A stretch of 64,000 bases of DNA from Candidatus Cloacimonadota bacterium (GCA_020532085.1 JAJBAV010000002.1:62001-126000); one strand, 5' to 3'. Positions 8,980 through 17,080 are shown, counted from the first letter of the stretch. The notes: a model not told the origin generated them from the letters alone. Made by a program: numbers and translations.

Positions 8980-11949
8980 TCAGTGCAGCAGCACCACCTT
9001 TCTGTTCACCGCTCTTCCGTTTTGCTCCAGACGGATGAAGTAGAGGCCGGAAGCCACCCTGTGCCCCTGCCGGTCCTTTCCGTTCCAGGCCAGTTGATGT
9101 TTGCCGGCGGGAAGTTCGCCTTCCGCCAGGACGGCCACTTTCTGGCCACGTAGATTGTACACGGCCAGCGAGACCGGGCCTTTGCCGCCCACATCAAAAA
9201 CCAGTTGGGCGCTGTCGCGGAAAGGATTGGGGTAAACGGCCAGCTCCAGACTGGCTGGGGGAAGGGGTTTGGACCTGTCCGGAAGCGGGTTGTAGCGCCG
9301 CTCGGTGAGATGAACGTTCACGGACTTCGGGTTTTCCGGAGTGCGTACCTGCAGCCAGTAATAGTCGTTGGGATTGATGACGCTGGAATTGGCTTCCCAG
9401 GTGGTCCAGGGCGTCCATTCGATCAGGCCCACGTTGTCGAACAGCGCCTGCGTCTGACCGGAGGCGGAGCCTGTGCAGGTGAGGCGGATGTCGTAATACC
9501 AGGCGTTGGCGGGGAAGGTGACTTCCTGGTGATACCAGGCCCAGTCAGTATTGCCGTCGATGTCGGCGGTGAGGGACACGCTGCCCAGCAGGTATCCCGT
9601 GCGGCTGTTGTAGTAGCGCAGCAGAATGTTGGCGGCGGTGGCGTTCACCGTCTTGATCCAGCCGTGGAGGATGTACTTTTTTGTATTGTCATACAGCTTG
9701 CAGCGGTTTTTGATGGTGGCCGTCCTGGTCTGGCCGGCGGGCGGGGCGATCAGGGCGCTGCGGGCGCCGTCAAAAACGTCGGTGGTGGACCATGCCTCCA
9801 CATCCCAGAGGGAGGAGCCCTCGTCCTCGAAATTGCCGTACCAGATGGCTTCGGCGCCCAGCCTGTAATCCGCGCTGCCCACGGGTTCGATGGCGTTCAC
9901 GGCGCTGATGCTGCCGTAGCGCGGAAGTTTCAGCGGTTTGGAAACGTTGCCCTGGCCTGTCACCGGTTCCAGCAGCAGGTTGTAGGTGTAGGGGTGGCTG
10001 CTGGTTTGCAGCTGGCTGTCATCGACCACCACGCTGGCAGACATGCGGTTGTTGTCCACCATCACCAGCGTGTTCAGTTCCCGGCTGCGCATGGCCAGAT
10101 AGTCCAGGATGTGGATCCCCAACTGCCCGGTGGCGGGTTTGGGGATGTAGCCGTCGATGTAAATGGGGTGGACCAGAAAGTTCGAGAAGCCGCTGTGATC
10201 GGCGTCAGCGGAGAAGATCAGCGAGGGCATGGTCTCGGGATAATCGAGGTCGAAAACGAAGTTGCCGAGGGAATGGGCGATCACTTTGCCCTGGTAAACT
10301 TCGAAACCCTGGATGATGTGGGGATGGTGCACCACCACGAGGTCCGCGCCGGCATCCACAGCCCAGTGGCGTATGGCGATATCCCAGAGGTGCGGAACGT
10401 CTGTTTTGGGCGCGTAGTCTTCATCCTGGTCGTCGCCGAGGAAAGGATTGGCTGCTTTGTCGTAGCCGGAGCCGGGAGTCAGAGAATACTCGCTTCCACC
10501 GTGCATTTCCACGATCTTCAGGTCGGCCACGTCATCCACGGCGTTCAGTTGCTGCTGGATGTAATACGGGGTCATGTAGGCGAAGCCGGGTTTGTTGTAG
10601 CCCGCCTGCAGATAGGGTTGGGCGTTGTTGTACTGGCCGGTGCGGTCGCTGCTGGCCAAAAAGGCGAGGTTGAGCCCGCTGCGGTTGATGAAGGAAGGGG
10701 TGTAGGCCTGGTAGGAATCGATGCCCGCCCCGCTGTGGACGATGCCATTCTGCTCCAGCACGCCAAGCATCTGGTCCAGGCCGGCCCAGCCGTAATCGAG
10801 CACGTGGTTGTTGGCCAGGCTCACCCTGTCGATGCCTGCGTAAACCAGGCCGCTCACGTTGTCCGGGCTGCCACGGTAAACCACGCTCTTGGTGGGATGC
10901 GGGCTGCCCTGGTTGGTGAGCACCACCTCCAGATTGGCCACCGTGAGGTCGGCCGCGTTGCCCAGCAGGTTCAAAGTCGGTTCAAAGATCGCGTTCACGC
11001 CCTGGGTGGGGATGATCCCGCCGGCATATTCATAGCGCCGGGCCAGCATGATGTCACCCACAAAGTTGATGCGCAGCGGCAGGGAGTCGTCTCCGGGGTC
11101 CACTCCCACCAAGGTGGAGCCCAGCCCCCATCTGCTGGTGGGATCAGTTACGCGCAGCGTTGCCCGGTAAGGATGCCCGTCCTGCACGGTGTAGAGATGG
11201 TAGGGATTGGCCTCAGTGCTGCCTAGGCTGTCGCCGAAATCCCAGTGATAGAGGAAGCTGTCGCTGTCGGGATCGCTCACCTGGGATGTGAACTGCACGC
11301 CCACATCCCTTGCTCCGTAAGCGTTTGCCCCCTGCCAGGTGATCTGGTGCGAGACCACCACCGCGGGGGCAGCCCCCAGCTCGTCGGAGATGTTCCAAAT
11401 GGTATCCAGCCACAGGCTGCGGTTGGCCACACCGTCCAGATCGTTGATGTAAACCAGGCTGGTGATCACGGGCAGATAGTCAAAAAAGGCATACCAGTCG
11501 TCGGCGATGGGAAGGCGGAAAGTAATCCAGACCCCGTTGGGGAAAGCGCCCTGATAGACTGGCACCCAGGTTTCGATATCCAGGGTGAGGGTACCGGAAA
11601 AAGAGTAGAAGAGTGTGTGCGTGCCGTCGGAAAAGCCGATGCCCTGAACTTTGGCGCCGGAGGAGGTTTTGGCCGCCACCTGCCAGACCGCGCCGGAATC
11701 CACCGCCACGGGGGTGATCAGCTGTTGCTTCCAGGTGTTGCCGGTCAATTGGAGGGCCCAGGCGCTGCCCTGATGGGTGTCGCTGTTGGTCAGTTGCCAG
11801 GCGCTGGGGTTAACGTCCTCATCCAGCCAGGAAAGCAGGCTCACGCTTCCGCTGTCGAAATCCTCGATCACCGAAAAGCGTGCGGAGAGCGGCATCCAGG
11901 CCAGAATGGCCAGGAGCGTCCAAATGCCCGTTCTGATCCTGTTATTCAT
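8980..11949 (-). CDS. Secreted PKD / CapA-like metallophosphatase protein with T9SS-type sorting domain
   Basis: 989 aa, with a strong RBS (AAAGGAGG) 8 nt before the ATG. Order of parts: signal peptide (to about 24); a jelly-roll-like carbohydrate-binding region (25-190, EDFDSGSVSLLSW); a PKD domain (about 205-285, HWDFGDSLGSTEANPYH); and a CapA/PgsA-type calcineurin-fold domain (about 293-640). The last has NFVGDIMLARRYEY, ADLTVANLEVV, VSLANNHVLDYG, VVVHHPHIIQGFEVY and IAHSLGNFVFD. Next comes a second carbohydrate-binding-like region (700-850), then a FlgD-Ig/sorting domain (about 905-989, YPNPFRDSAQLVF, VYNLRGQKV, RKVVLLH). CapA proteins usually act in poly-gamma-glutamate synthesis at the membrane; an exported, sorted version suggests a surface hydrolase. 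It lies downstream of iorB after a terminator. Confidence 0.87.
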   Translation of the reverse strand: MNNRIRTGIWTLLAILAWMPLSARFSVIEDFDSGSVSLLSWLDEDVNPSAWQLTNSDTHQGSAWALQLTGNTWKQQLITPVAVDSGAVWQVAAKTSSGAKVQGIGFSDGTHTLFYSFSGTLTLDIETWVPVYQGAFPNGVWITFRLPIADDWYAFFDYLPVITSLVYINDLDGVANRSLWLDTIWNISDELGAAPAVVVSHQITWQGANAYGARDVGVQFTSQVSDPDSDSFLYHWDFGDSLGSTEANPYHLYTVQDGHPYRATLRVTDPTSRWGLGSTLVGVDPGDDSLPLRINFVGDIMLARRYEYAGGIIPTQGVNAIFEPTLNLLGNAADLTVANLEVVLTNQGSPHPTKSVVYRGSPDNVSGLVYAGIDRVSLANNHVLDYGWAGLDQMLGVLEQNGIVHSGAGIDSYQAYTPSFINRSGLNLAFLASSDRTGQYNNAQPYLQAGYNKPGFAYMTPYYIQQQLNAVDDVADLKIVEMHGGSEYSLTPGSGYDKAANPFLGDDQDEDYAPKTDVPHLWDIAIRHWAVDAGADLVVVHHPHIIQGFEVYQGKVIAHSLGNFVFDLDYPETMPSLIFSADADHSGFSNFLVHPIYIDGYIPKPATGQLGIHILDYLAMRSRELNTLVMVDNNRMSASVVVDDSQLQTSSHPYTYNLLLEPVTGQGNVSKPLKLPRYGSISAVNAIEPVGSADYRLGAEAIWYGNFEDEGSSLWDVEAWSTTDVFDGARSALIAPPAGQTRTATIKNRCKLYDNTKKYILHGWIKTVNATAANILLRYYNSRTGYLLGSVSLTADIDGNTDWAWYHQEVTFPANAWYYDIRLTCTGSASGQTQALFDNVGLIEWTPWTTWEANSSVINPNDYYWLQVRTPENPKSVNVHLTERRYNPLPDRSKPLPPASLELAVYPNPFRDSAQLVFDVGGKGPVSLAVYNLRGQKVAVLAEGELPAGKHQLAWNGKDRQGHRVASGLYFIRLEQNGRAVNRKVVLLH

Positions 11950-11967
11950 GCCACACCTCCTTTGTTT

Positions 11968-11997
11968 GAAAAAGGGAGCCCCGTTTCCGACGCTCCC
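11968..11997 (-). terminator. Intrinsic terminator after iorAB
   Basis: On the minus strand GGGAGC and GCTCCC form a stem around a 12-nt loop, followed by TTTTTC. It begins about 10 bp past the iorB stop and lies immediately before the RBS of the CapA-like gene, so it separates the two transcription units. Confidence 0.75.
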
Positions 11998-12006
11998 CGC
12001 AAGTTG

Positions 12007-12576
12007 CTAATTGGCAGCCAGGCCCGCGGCCAGGGCCCGCAGATTCGCTTCCACGATCTGCTCGCCCTTGCGGCTGAAGCTGTCCGTTATGGCTTTGCCC
12101 AGTTCCTCCGCGCTGAAACCCAGATGGGTGGCGGCGGCTCCTAGCATCACGATATTCATGGCCCGGGGCGCCTTCACCTCTTTGGCGATGCTGTCTGCGT
12201 CGATCAGCACGTGCTTTTGCACCTTGCGGATCTCGGCGTAAACAGCTTCGGCGTCCGGGTAGTTGCTTATGTTTTTGAAGGGGGTCATATTGGCGATCAG
12301 CCAGCCGTCGGCAGCCAGATAGGGCAGGTAGCGCAGGGCTTCCATCGGCTCCACGGAGAGGATCATGTCTGCCTTGCCCAGGGGGATGAGGTCGCTCCAG
12401 ATGGGCGCGTCAGAGAGTCGGAGGTGCGATTGGACGTCGCCGCCGCGCTGGCTCATGCCATGCACTTCGGCCTGTTTGAGGTGCCAGCCGCGATTGAGGG
12501 CGGCCGCACCCAGGATGGTGGCGATGGTCAGGATGCCCTGTCCGCCCACTCCGGCGAGGATGATGTCCTTTTTCAT
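12007..12576 (-). CDS. iorB: Indolepyruvate:ferredoxin oxidoreductase, beta subunit
   Basis: 189 aa from the ATG at 12576, which overlaps the iorA stop (ATGA); an upstream ATG in the same frame adds 15 unrelated residues and is unlikely. IILAGVGGQGILTIATILG is the signature of the gamma/beta-type POR domain, with GMSQRGGDVQSHLRLSD and MLGAAATHLGFS following. With IorA it oxidatively decarboxylates aryl pyruvates from transaminated aromatic amino acids to aryl-acetyl-CoA, reducing ferredoxin. It is the last gene of the iorAB unit, followed by an intrinsic terminator. The pairing fits an amino-acid-fermenting anaerobe. Confidence 0.94.
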   Translation of the reverse strand: MKKDIILAGVGGQGILTIATILGAAALNRGWHLKQAEVHGMSQRGGDVQSHLRLSDAPIWSDLIPLGKADMILSVEPMEALRYLPYLAADGWLIANMTPFKNISNYPDAEAVYAEIRKVQKHVLIDADSIAKEVKAPRAMNIVMLGAAATHLGFSAEELGKAITDSFSRKGEQIVEANLRALAAGLAAN

Positions 12577-14180
12577 TGCGGCTTCTCCAGTTTGTTCTTT
12601 TTCATCAGGGTCTGAATGCATTCGCGGCGCGGGATCACCACGCTCACGCCCTCGTAGGCAAGCTCTTCCTTATATACGCTTACCATCTCATCCCAGTTCA
12701 TTTTCAAGGGTGTGAACACGCGGATGTGTTCCTTGGCCACGCCCAGGCCCAGGCAGATCTGTTCCAGCTTGCCAAAGCCCGTGTAGTCCTGTCCGCCGGT
12801 CATGCCGGTGGTGGAGTTGTCCAGGATCACGATCATCACGTTGGAATTTTCGTAAACGCAGTCCAGCAGCCCGGTCATCCCGGAATGCGAGAAGGTGGAA
12901 TCGCCGATCACGGCCACGGCGGGATACAGCCCGGCATCCGCGGCGCCTTTGGCCATGGTGATGCTGGCGCCCATGTCCACGCAGGAATTGATGGCGTTGT
13001 AAGGCGGCATGAAGCCCAGGGTGTAGCAGCCAATGTCCGAAAACACGTGGCCGCGGCCAAACTCTTTCAGAGCTTCGTTCAGGGCCTGATAACTGTCCGC
13101 GTGGGGGCAGCCGACGCAGAGCGCGGGCGGCCTGGGGCTTACCACTTCCGGAACAGCGGCGCCGATGGTATCCGGCAGATTCAGGGCCTGCGCAACTTTG
13201 TTGGGATTCAGTTCGCCATCGCGCGGTATGGTGCCGTCCAAACGGCCGTGGATGGGCTTTGTGCCGCTCCAGGCCAGGCCTTTGATCCTCTCTTCCACCA
13301 GCGGCATGCCCTCCTCCAACACCACCAGCTTGCCGCAGCTTTCATAGAGGCGGTGCAAGGCTTCCGTGGGCAGCGGATACTGGCAGATCTTCAGCACGGG
13401 ATGGGGGATGGGCTGGCCGCCGTATACCTCACGGAGATAGTTGTAGGCAAGGCCGGTGGCCACGATCCCCAGGGAATGGTCATCCGCTTTCAGATTGAGT
13501 GAGTTGAAGGGTGAGACGGACGCTTCGTTCACCAGATCAGGCTGGATCTCGATCAGGTGTTTGTATTTCCGGCGCGCGAAAGCCGGCAGCAGCATGAACT
13601 GGAAAAGGTCCTCCGGTTTCTTCATCCCGTTCTGGGGCAGGGGTTCACGCGTCTTCACCCCGCTGCGGGAGTGCGAAAGCCGGGTGGTGAGACGCAGCAG
13701 CACCGGCAGATGGTATTTCTCGGAGAGCACGAAGGCGTGGAAGGCCATGTCGTAGCATTCCTGCTGGTTCGAGGGCTCCAAAACCGGGATCATGGCGAAC
13801 TTGCCGTAGAAGCGGGAATCCTGCTCATTCTGCGAGGAATGCATGCTGGGATCGTCCGCCGAAACCACCACCAGGCCGCCGTGGGCGCCGGTGAAGGCCG
13901 AATTCATGAAGGGATCCGCCGCCACGTTCAACCCCACGTGCTTCATCGTAACCAGGGCGCGTTTGCCGGCATAACTCATCCCGATCGCAGCTTCCATGGC
14001 CGTTTTTTCGTTTGAGGACCAATTCCGGTGTACCTTTCCGGCCTCGGCCTGTTTGCTGCGCTGCACGTATTCGATGATCTCCGTGCTGGGCGTGCCCGGA
14101 TAGCCGTAGAATCCGCTGATCCCGGCATCCAGAGCGCCCTGCGCCAGGGCTTCGTCGCCCAATAGCATCAGTTTTTCCAT
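12573..14180 (-). CDS. iorA: Indolepyruvate:ferredoxin oxidoreductase, alpha subunit (no Fe-S domain)
   Basis: 535 aa. The N-terminal pyrimidine-binding domain contains GISGFYGYPGTPSTEIIEYV and VTMKHVGLNVAADPFMNSA. The TPP pyrophosphate-binding domain contains ALCVGCPHADSY, FSDIGCYTLGF and VAVIGDSTFSHSGMTGLLDC with ILDNSTTGMTGGQ. Usual IorA proteins run to 600 or more residues and end in a 2[4Fe-4S] ferredoxin domain. This one stops at RRECIQTLMKKNKLEKPQ with no CxxCxxC, so electrons must leave through another protein. The RBS GGAG lies 8 nt before the ATG. It is coupled to iorB by ATGA overlap. Substrate class by family: indolepyruvate and other aryl pyruvates. Confidence 0.94.
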   Translation of the reverse strand: MEKLMLLGDEALAQGALDAGISGFYGYPGTPSTEIIEYVQRSKQAEAGKVHRNWSSNEKTAMEAAIGMSYAGKRALVTMKHVGLNVAADPFMNSAFTGAHGGLVVVSADDPSMHSSQNEQDSRFYGKFAMIPVLEPSNQQECYDMAFHAFVLSEKYHLPVLLRLTTRLSHSRSGVKTREPLPQNGMKKPEDLFQFMLLPAFARRKYKHLIEIQPDLVNEASVSPFNSLNLKADDHSLGIVATGLAYNYLREVYGGQPIPHPVLKICQYPLPTEALHRLYESCGKLVVLEEGMPLVEERIKGLAWSGTKPIHGRLDGTIPRDGELNPNKVAQALNLPDTIGAAVPEVVSPRPPALCVGCPHADSYQALNEALKEFGRGHVFSDIGCYTLGFMPPYNAINSCVDMGASITMAKGAADAGLYPAVAVIGDSTFSHSGMTGLLDCVYENSNVMIVILDNSTTGMTGGQDYTGFGKLEQICLGLGVAKEHIRVFTPLKMNWDEMVSVYKEELAYEGVSVVIPRRECIQTLMKKNKLEKPQ

Positions 14181-14521
14181 ATCTGGAACTCCTTTATCTT
14201 ATGTTTTTGATCTCAAATCTTGGCTGGCAAAGCGCTTGGAACTATAGGCAACTCCCTGTGCGTGAGCATCTTGTCTTTTTTGCCATGGTGTTTGGAAACG
14301 CCAAATCAGTCAAGCAATAATTCGTGTCCCAACCTGTGGCGATCCAAACACATTGCATTTATATCGGCAATTCTGAGAGATCTCAGCCAAGCCAAATTTT
14401 CGCTTGACAACAATTCATGCCCCAGATTAGGATGGATCTTATCATATCAGGACGCAAACCATGGATATGATCATGCGACAACAGCACAGATTTTCATGCA
14501 TCTGATAATGGGAGGTAGATA
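14181..14521. promoter_or_regulatory. Divergent intergenic region between iorA and the FGE-fold lipoprotein gene
   Basis: 341 bp with no supported gene. TTGACA at 14404-14409 is a candidate -35 for the rightward lipoprotein gene; the best -10 choices (TTAGGA at 17 bp, or the later TATCAT) are weak. Two imperfect copies of a word of about 33 bp, roughly CAA-AATTC-TG-CCCA-...-GATC, occur at 14310-14342 and 14404-14436. GGGAGG precedes the ATG at 14522 by 6 nt. Confidence 0.4.
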
Positions 14522-15565
14522 ATGAGATCAAGCAAGTTACGAGTATTGATCCTGGTCACATTGTTAACCGGGCTTGTGTTGGCAGGCTGCCACCTGCTGA
14601 CGGATACAGAACAAGTGTCCAAGCCGGTCTTCAGTCCTCCCGGAGGAACTTATAATAATGTGGTTGAAGTTGTTATAACCACAGCCACTCTGGGCACGAC
14701 CATCCTGTACACCACCGACGGCAGCGATCCCAACTCCAATTCTCTCGTGTACAGTGGTCCAATCCACGTTGCACAAACCACAACCCTGAAAGCCAAAGCC
14801 TACAGAAGCGGCCTCCAGGACAGCGCCATCGCCACAGCGAACTACACCATCGAACTGCCACCTCCACCTGAGAATTTTGTCTTTGTGCCCGGCGGCACCA
14901 TCTATCCTACAACTGGCATCTACACCGATGGGCTCACTGTTCCATCATTCTACATCGGCAAACACGAGCTTACCAACGCCGAGTGGAACGCGGTGATGGG
15001 AACCGGCGGAGGGGACGATTATCCCCATGCCTATGTAAGCTGGTTTGGCGCCATCGAATACTGCAACCGGCGCAGCCTGATGGAGGACCTGCCTCCCTGC
15101 TACAGCTATCTGGATTACGGCAGCAACCCCGACGACTGGCCTTCCGGATGGAACACCGACATCAACAATCATCTGAACGTCTCCTGCGTCTGGACCGCCA
15201 TCGGCTACCGGCTTCCCTCTGAAGCTGAGTGGGAGTATGCTGCCCGGGGTGGATTGCAGACGCATGGCTACACCTACAGCGGTAGCAATGACCTCGATCT
15301 GGTGGGCTGGTATTCTGGCAACAGCAGCTACACATCACATCCCGTGGGACAGCTTGCTCCCAACGAACTGGGGACCTACGACATGAGCGGAAACCTATGG
15401 GAATGGTGCTGGGATCGCTACTCGCCAACAAGTTCCGGCCGTGTGCCTCGCGGCGGTAACTTCAGCTACTATGCCTGCGGCTGCACCGTTTCGTATCGGA
15501 TCGACTACTACGCTACGTACAGCGGCTGCAGCATAGGCTTCCGCATCTGCAGGGTTTCCCCTTGA
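14522..15565 (+). CDS. Lipoprotein with chitobiase-type domain and FGE/C-type-lectin fold, probable DGR target
   Basis: 347 aa. The signal ends in the lipobox LVLAGC (Cys about 23), so it is probably membrane-anchored. Residues 33-110 form a CHB_HEX_C-type repeat (FSPPGGTYNNVVEV, TILYTTDGSDPNSNS). Residues 117-347 are an FGE-sulfatase domain: FVFVPGGTIYP, FYIGKHELTNAEWNAVMG, GYRLPSEAEWEYAARGG, MSGNLWEWCWDR, GFRICRV. FGE-fold lectins of this form are common variable proteins of diversity-generating retroelements. The segment between PRGG and IGFR, where relatives carry a run of Asn, here reads NFSYYACGCTVSYRIDYYAT and so on. No reverse transcriptase or template repeat was found in the window. 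A REP/RAYT island follows directly. Confidence 0.88.
   Translation: MRSSKLRVLILVTLLTGLVLAGCHLLTDTEQVSKPVFSPPGGTYNNVVEVVITTATLGTTILYTTDGSDPNSNSLVYSGPIHVAQTTTLKAKAYRSGLQDSAIATANYTIELPPPPENFVFVPGGTIYPTTGIYTDGLTVPSFYIGKHELTNAEWNAVMGTGGGDDYPHAYVSWFGAIEYCNRRSLMEDLPPCYSYLDYGSNPDDWPSGWNTDINNHLNVSCVWTAIGYRLPSEAEWEYAARGGLQTHGYTYSGSNDLDLVGWYSGNSSYTSHPVGQLAPNELGTYDMSGNLWEWCWDRYSPTSSGRVPRGGNFSYYACGCTVSYRIDYYATYSGCSIGFRICRVSP
15458..15532 (+). other. Candidate DGR variable region (VR) at the 3' end of the FGE-fold gene
   Basis: These 25 codons cover residues 313-337. At least 18 end in C, in the set AAC, TTC, AGC, TAC, GCC, TGC, GGC, ACC, ATC and GAC. That is the spectrum expected when AAC codons in a template are mutated at their adenines. 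The flanks (CGCGGCGGT before; GGCTTCCGCATCTGC after) encode the invariant RGG and IGFRIC that bracket VRs in FGE-type targets. No second copy of this stretch was recognised in the window. Confidence 0.6.
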
Positions 15566-15680
15566 TTTTTGGGTTTTTCCCTTATTGCCTTTTGCAGGCT
15601 ACAGAGCGCAGGGAAGCAGATCCGAGGCGGAAATGAACCTGGGGGTGCAGGGGGATTTTTCCCCTGCCCTCCGCATTTAC

Positions 15681-15955
15681 GGAACACCGGATTCATCCGG
15701 TCGGTCCACCAGATTCATCCTGATACCGGAACACCGGATTCATCCGGTCGGTCCACCAGATTCATCCTGATACCGGAACACCGGATTCATCCGGTCGGTC
15801 CACCAGATTCATCTGGTTTTTGAAATGAGGGAACTTGTTTCATGTGTGGCGCACTCCGCTTTGCGAAATTTGATCCGCACCGGATGAATCCGGCGTTCCG
15901 ACCGGATAAATCCGGCGTTCCGACCGGATGAATCCGGTGTTCCGTTGAGAGGTAG
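15681..15955. repeat. REP-like palindrome cluster, left of the RAYT
   Basis: Three tandem units of 47 bp start at 15681, 15728 and 15775. Each contains ACCGGATTCATCCGGT, a near-perfect palindrome, and a second half CCACCAGATTCATC. A 70-bp spacer with GGGAACTTGTTTCATGTGTG follows, then three copies in inverted orientation (CCGGATGAATCCGG or CCGGATAAATCCGG, each followed by C/TGTTCCG). Another fragment of the spacer (GCACGCTCCGCTTTGTGAGA) appears at about 15971. Confidence 0.9.
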
Positions 15956-16044
15956 CTTATCATATGTTTGGCACGCTCCGCTTTGTGAGATCCGGTGTTC
16001 CGGGGACTGGCAGCTCAGGAATAGCCTGTGCTATGGTGTGACAG

Positions 16045-16677
16045 ATGCAATACACCCTACTTTACAAACGCAAACTGCCGCACTTCCAACCCCGAGGCGG
16101 CACATTCTTCATCACGCTGCGTCTGGCGTTTGACATTCCGGAAAAGTATCTGCAGGCTTTGAACAGATACCGCGAATCGCTGCGGAAAAACCATGCCAAG
16201 CCTGAGGATGTGGCCCTAAGCAAAGAAATCATCAAGAAGAAGGTCTTTGCCTTTGAGGACGATCTCTTTGACAAATGCGGGGATGGGGTCACACTGACCA
16301 ATGATCCAGCGGCTGGGATCATCCAGAATAAACTGCTGGAGATGAACGGTGACCTCTTATATCTTTATGCCTTCACGATCATGCCCAATCATGTGCATAT
16401 GCTGATCCGGCCTTTGCTGCGCGAGGGAGTGCAGGTCAGCATGTCGAACATCATCAAACAATTCAAAGGATCCACCGCCCGCCTGATCAATCTGTCGATG
16501 CACCGCGAAGGACAGCTCTGGTTCCGGGAATACCATGATCATTGGGTGCGCAGCCAGCAGGAACTGATCAATGTGATCGAGTATATCAGGAACAATCCGG
16601 TGAGGGCTGGTCTGGTGAAGGAGGCCCGGCAGTGGCATTGGACTTGGCTGAATCCCGAGCTATGGCAGGAGGAATGA
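16045..16677 (+). CDS. REP-associated tyrosine transposase (RAYT, Y1_Tnp/HUH family)
   Basis: 210 aa single-strand DNA transposase related to IS200/IS605 TnpA. The HUH metal motif is in FTIMPNHVHMLIRPL (about residues 112-125) and the catalytic tyrosine in ELINVIEYIRNNPVRAGLV (about 174-190). The N-terminus RGGTFFITLRLAF is the usual first strand. The gene is flanked on both sides by clusters of the same palindromic repeat, the hallmark of RAYT loci, whose products are thought to recognise and mobilise REP elements. The reading frame is intact. It sits between a probable DGR target gene and rnhB. No IS ends or target duplication were identified; the flanking clusters are probably its substrates. 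Confidence 0.93.
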   Translation: MQYTLLYKRKLPHFQPRGGTFFITLRLAFDIPEKYLQALNRYRESLRKNHAKPEDVALSKEIIKKKVFAFEDDLFDKCGDGVTLTNDPAAGIIQNKLLEMNGDLLYLYAFTIMPNHVHMLIRPLLREGVQVSMSNIIKQFKGSTARLINLSMHREGQLWFREYHDHWVRSQQELINVIEYIRNNPVRAGLVKEARQWHWTWLNPELWQEE

Positions 16678-16688
16678 CCGGAACGCAG

Positions 16689-16925
16689 CATTGATCGAAC
16701 ACCGGAACAGTGGATTCATCCTAATACCGGAACAACGGATTTATCCGGTCGGTCCACCAGATTTATCCTCACACCGGAACACCGGATTCATCCGGTCGGT
16801 CCACCAGATTCATCTGGTTTTCGAATTGAGGGAACTTGTTTCATGTGTGGCGCGCTCCGCTTTGTGAGATCCGATGCGCACCGGATAAATCCGGCGGTCC
16901 GACCGGATAAATCCGGTGTTCCGCA
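16689..16925. repeat. REP-like palindrome cluster, right of the RAYT
   Basis: It has the same architecture and orientation as the left cluster: direct units (ACCGGATTCATCCGGT or ACGGATTTATCCGGT, with CCACCAGATT), then the 70-bp spacer containing GGGAACTTGTTTCATGTGTG and GCGCTCCGCTTTGTGAGATC, then inverted CCGGATAAATCCGG units ending near 16925. The two clusters therefore form a long direct duplication around the transposase. Confidence 0.88.
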
Positions 16926-16950
16926 GCCAAATCCGCCCAGAATTCCCATC

Positions 16951-17043
16951 CCGCTCCCAATATCAATACGGTATCAATACGGAATCAATACGGATTTCAT
17001 CCGTAATGATTCCGTATTGATACCGTATTGATATTGGGAGCGG
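16951..17043. repeat. Long near-perfect hairpin, AATACGG family, copy 1
   Basis: Arms 16951-16987 and 17007-17043 (37 bp) are perfectly complementary, beginning CCGCTCCCAATATC. The centre continues the stem (TACGGAT-ttc-ATCCGTA) after one A-A mismatch, giving about 45 paired positions and a 3-nt loop. Each arm contains three direct copies of AATACGG. It lies just past the 3' end of rnhB. A second copy is at 62677-62767. Confidence 0.92.
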
Positions 17044-17080
17044 TGGGAGGGAGATCTTTGGAAAATGGCTAAACGCCCAA

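Noticed and set aside
9205-11226. Long plus-strand open frame antisense to the CapA-like gene
   Set aside because: Composition is a mirror of the GC-rich gene below it; no RBS, no recognisable domain. The minus-strand protein has clear motifs.
14220-14522. 100-aa plus-strand open frame before the FGE-fold lipoprotein
   Set aside because: No RBS or recognisable feature; it covers the divergent promoter region.
15681-15820. Tandem 47-bp units considered as a CRISPR array
   Set aside because: The units are identical end to end with no unique spacers, contain strong palindromes, and flank a RAYT; they are REP-type repeats.
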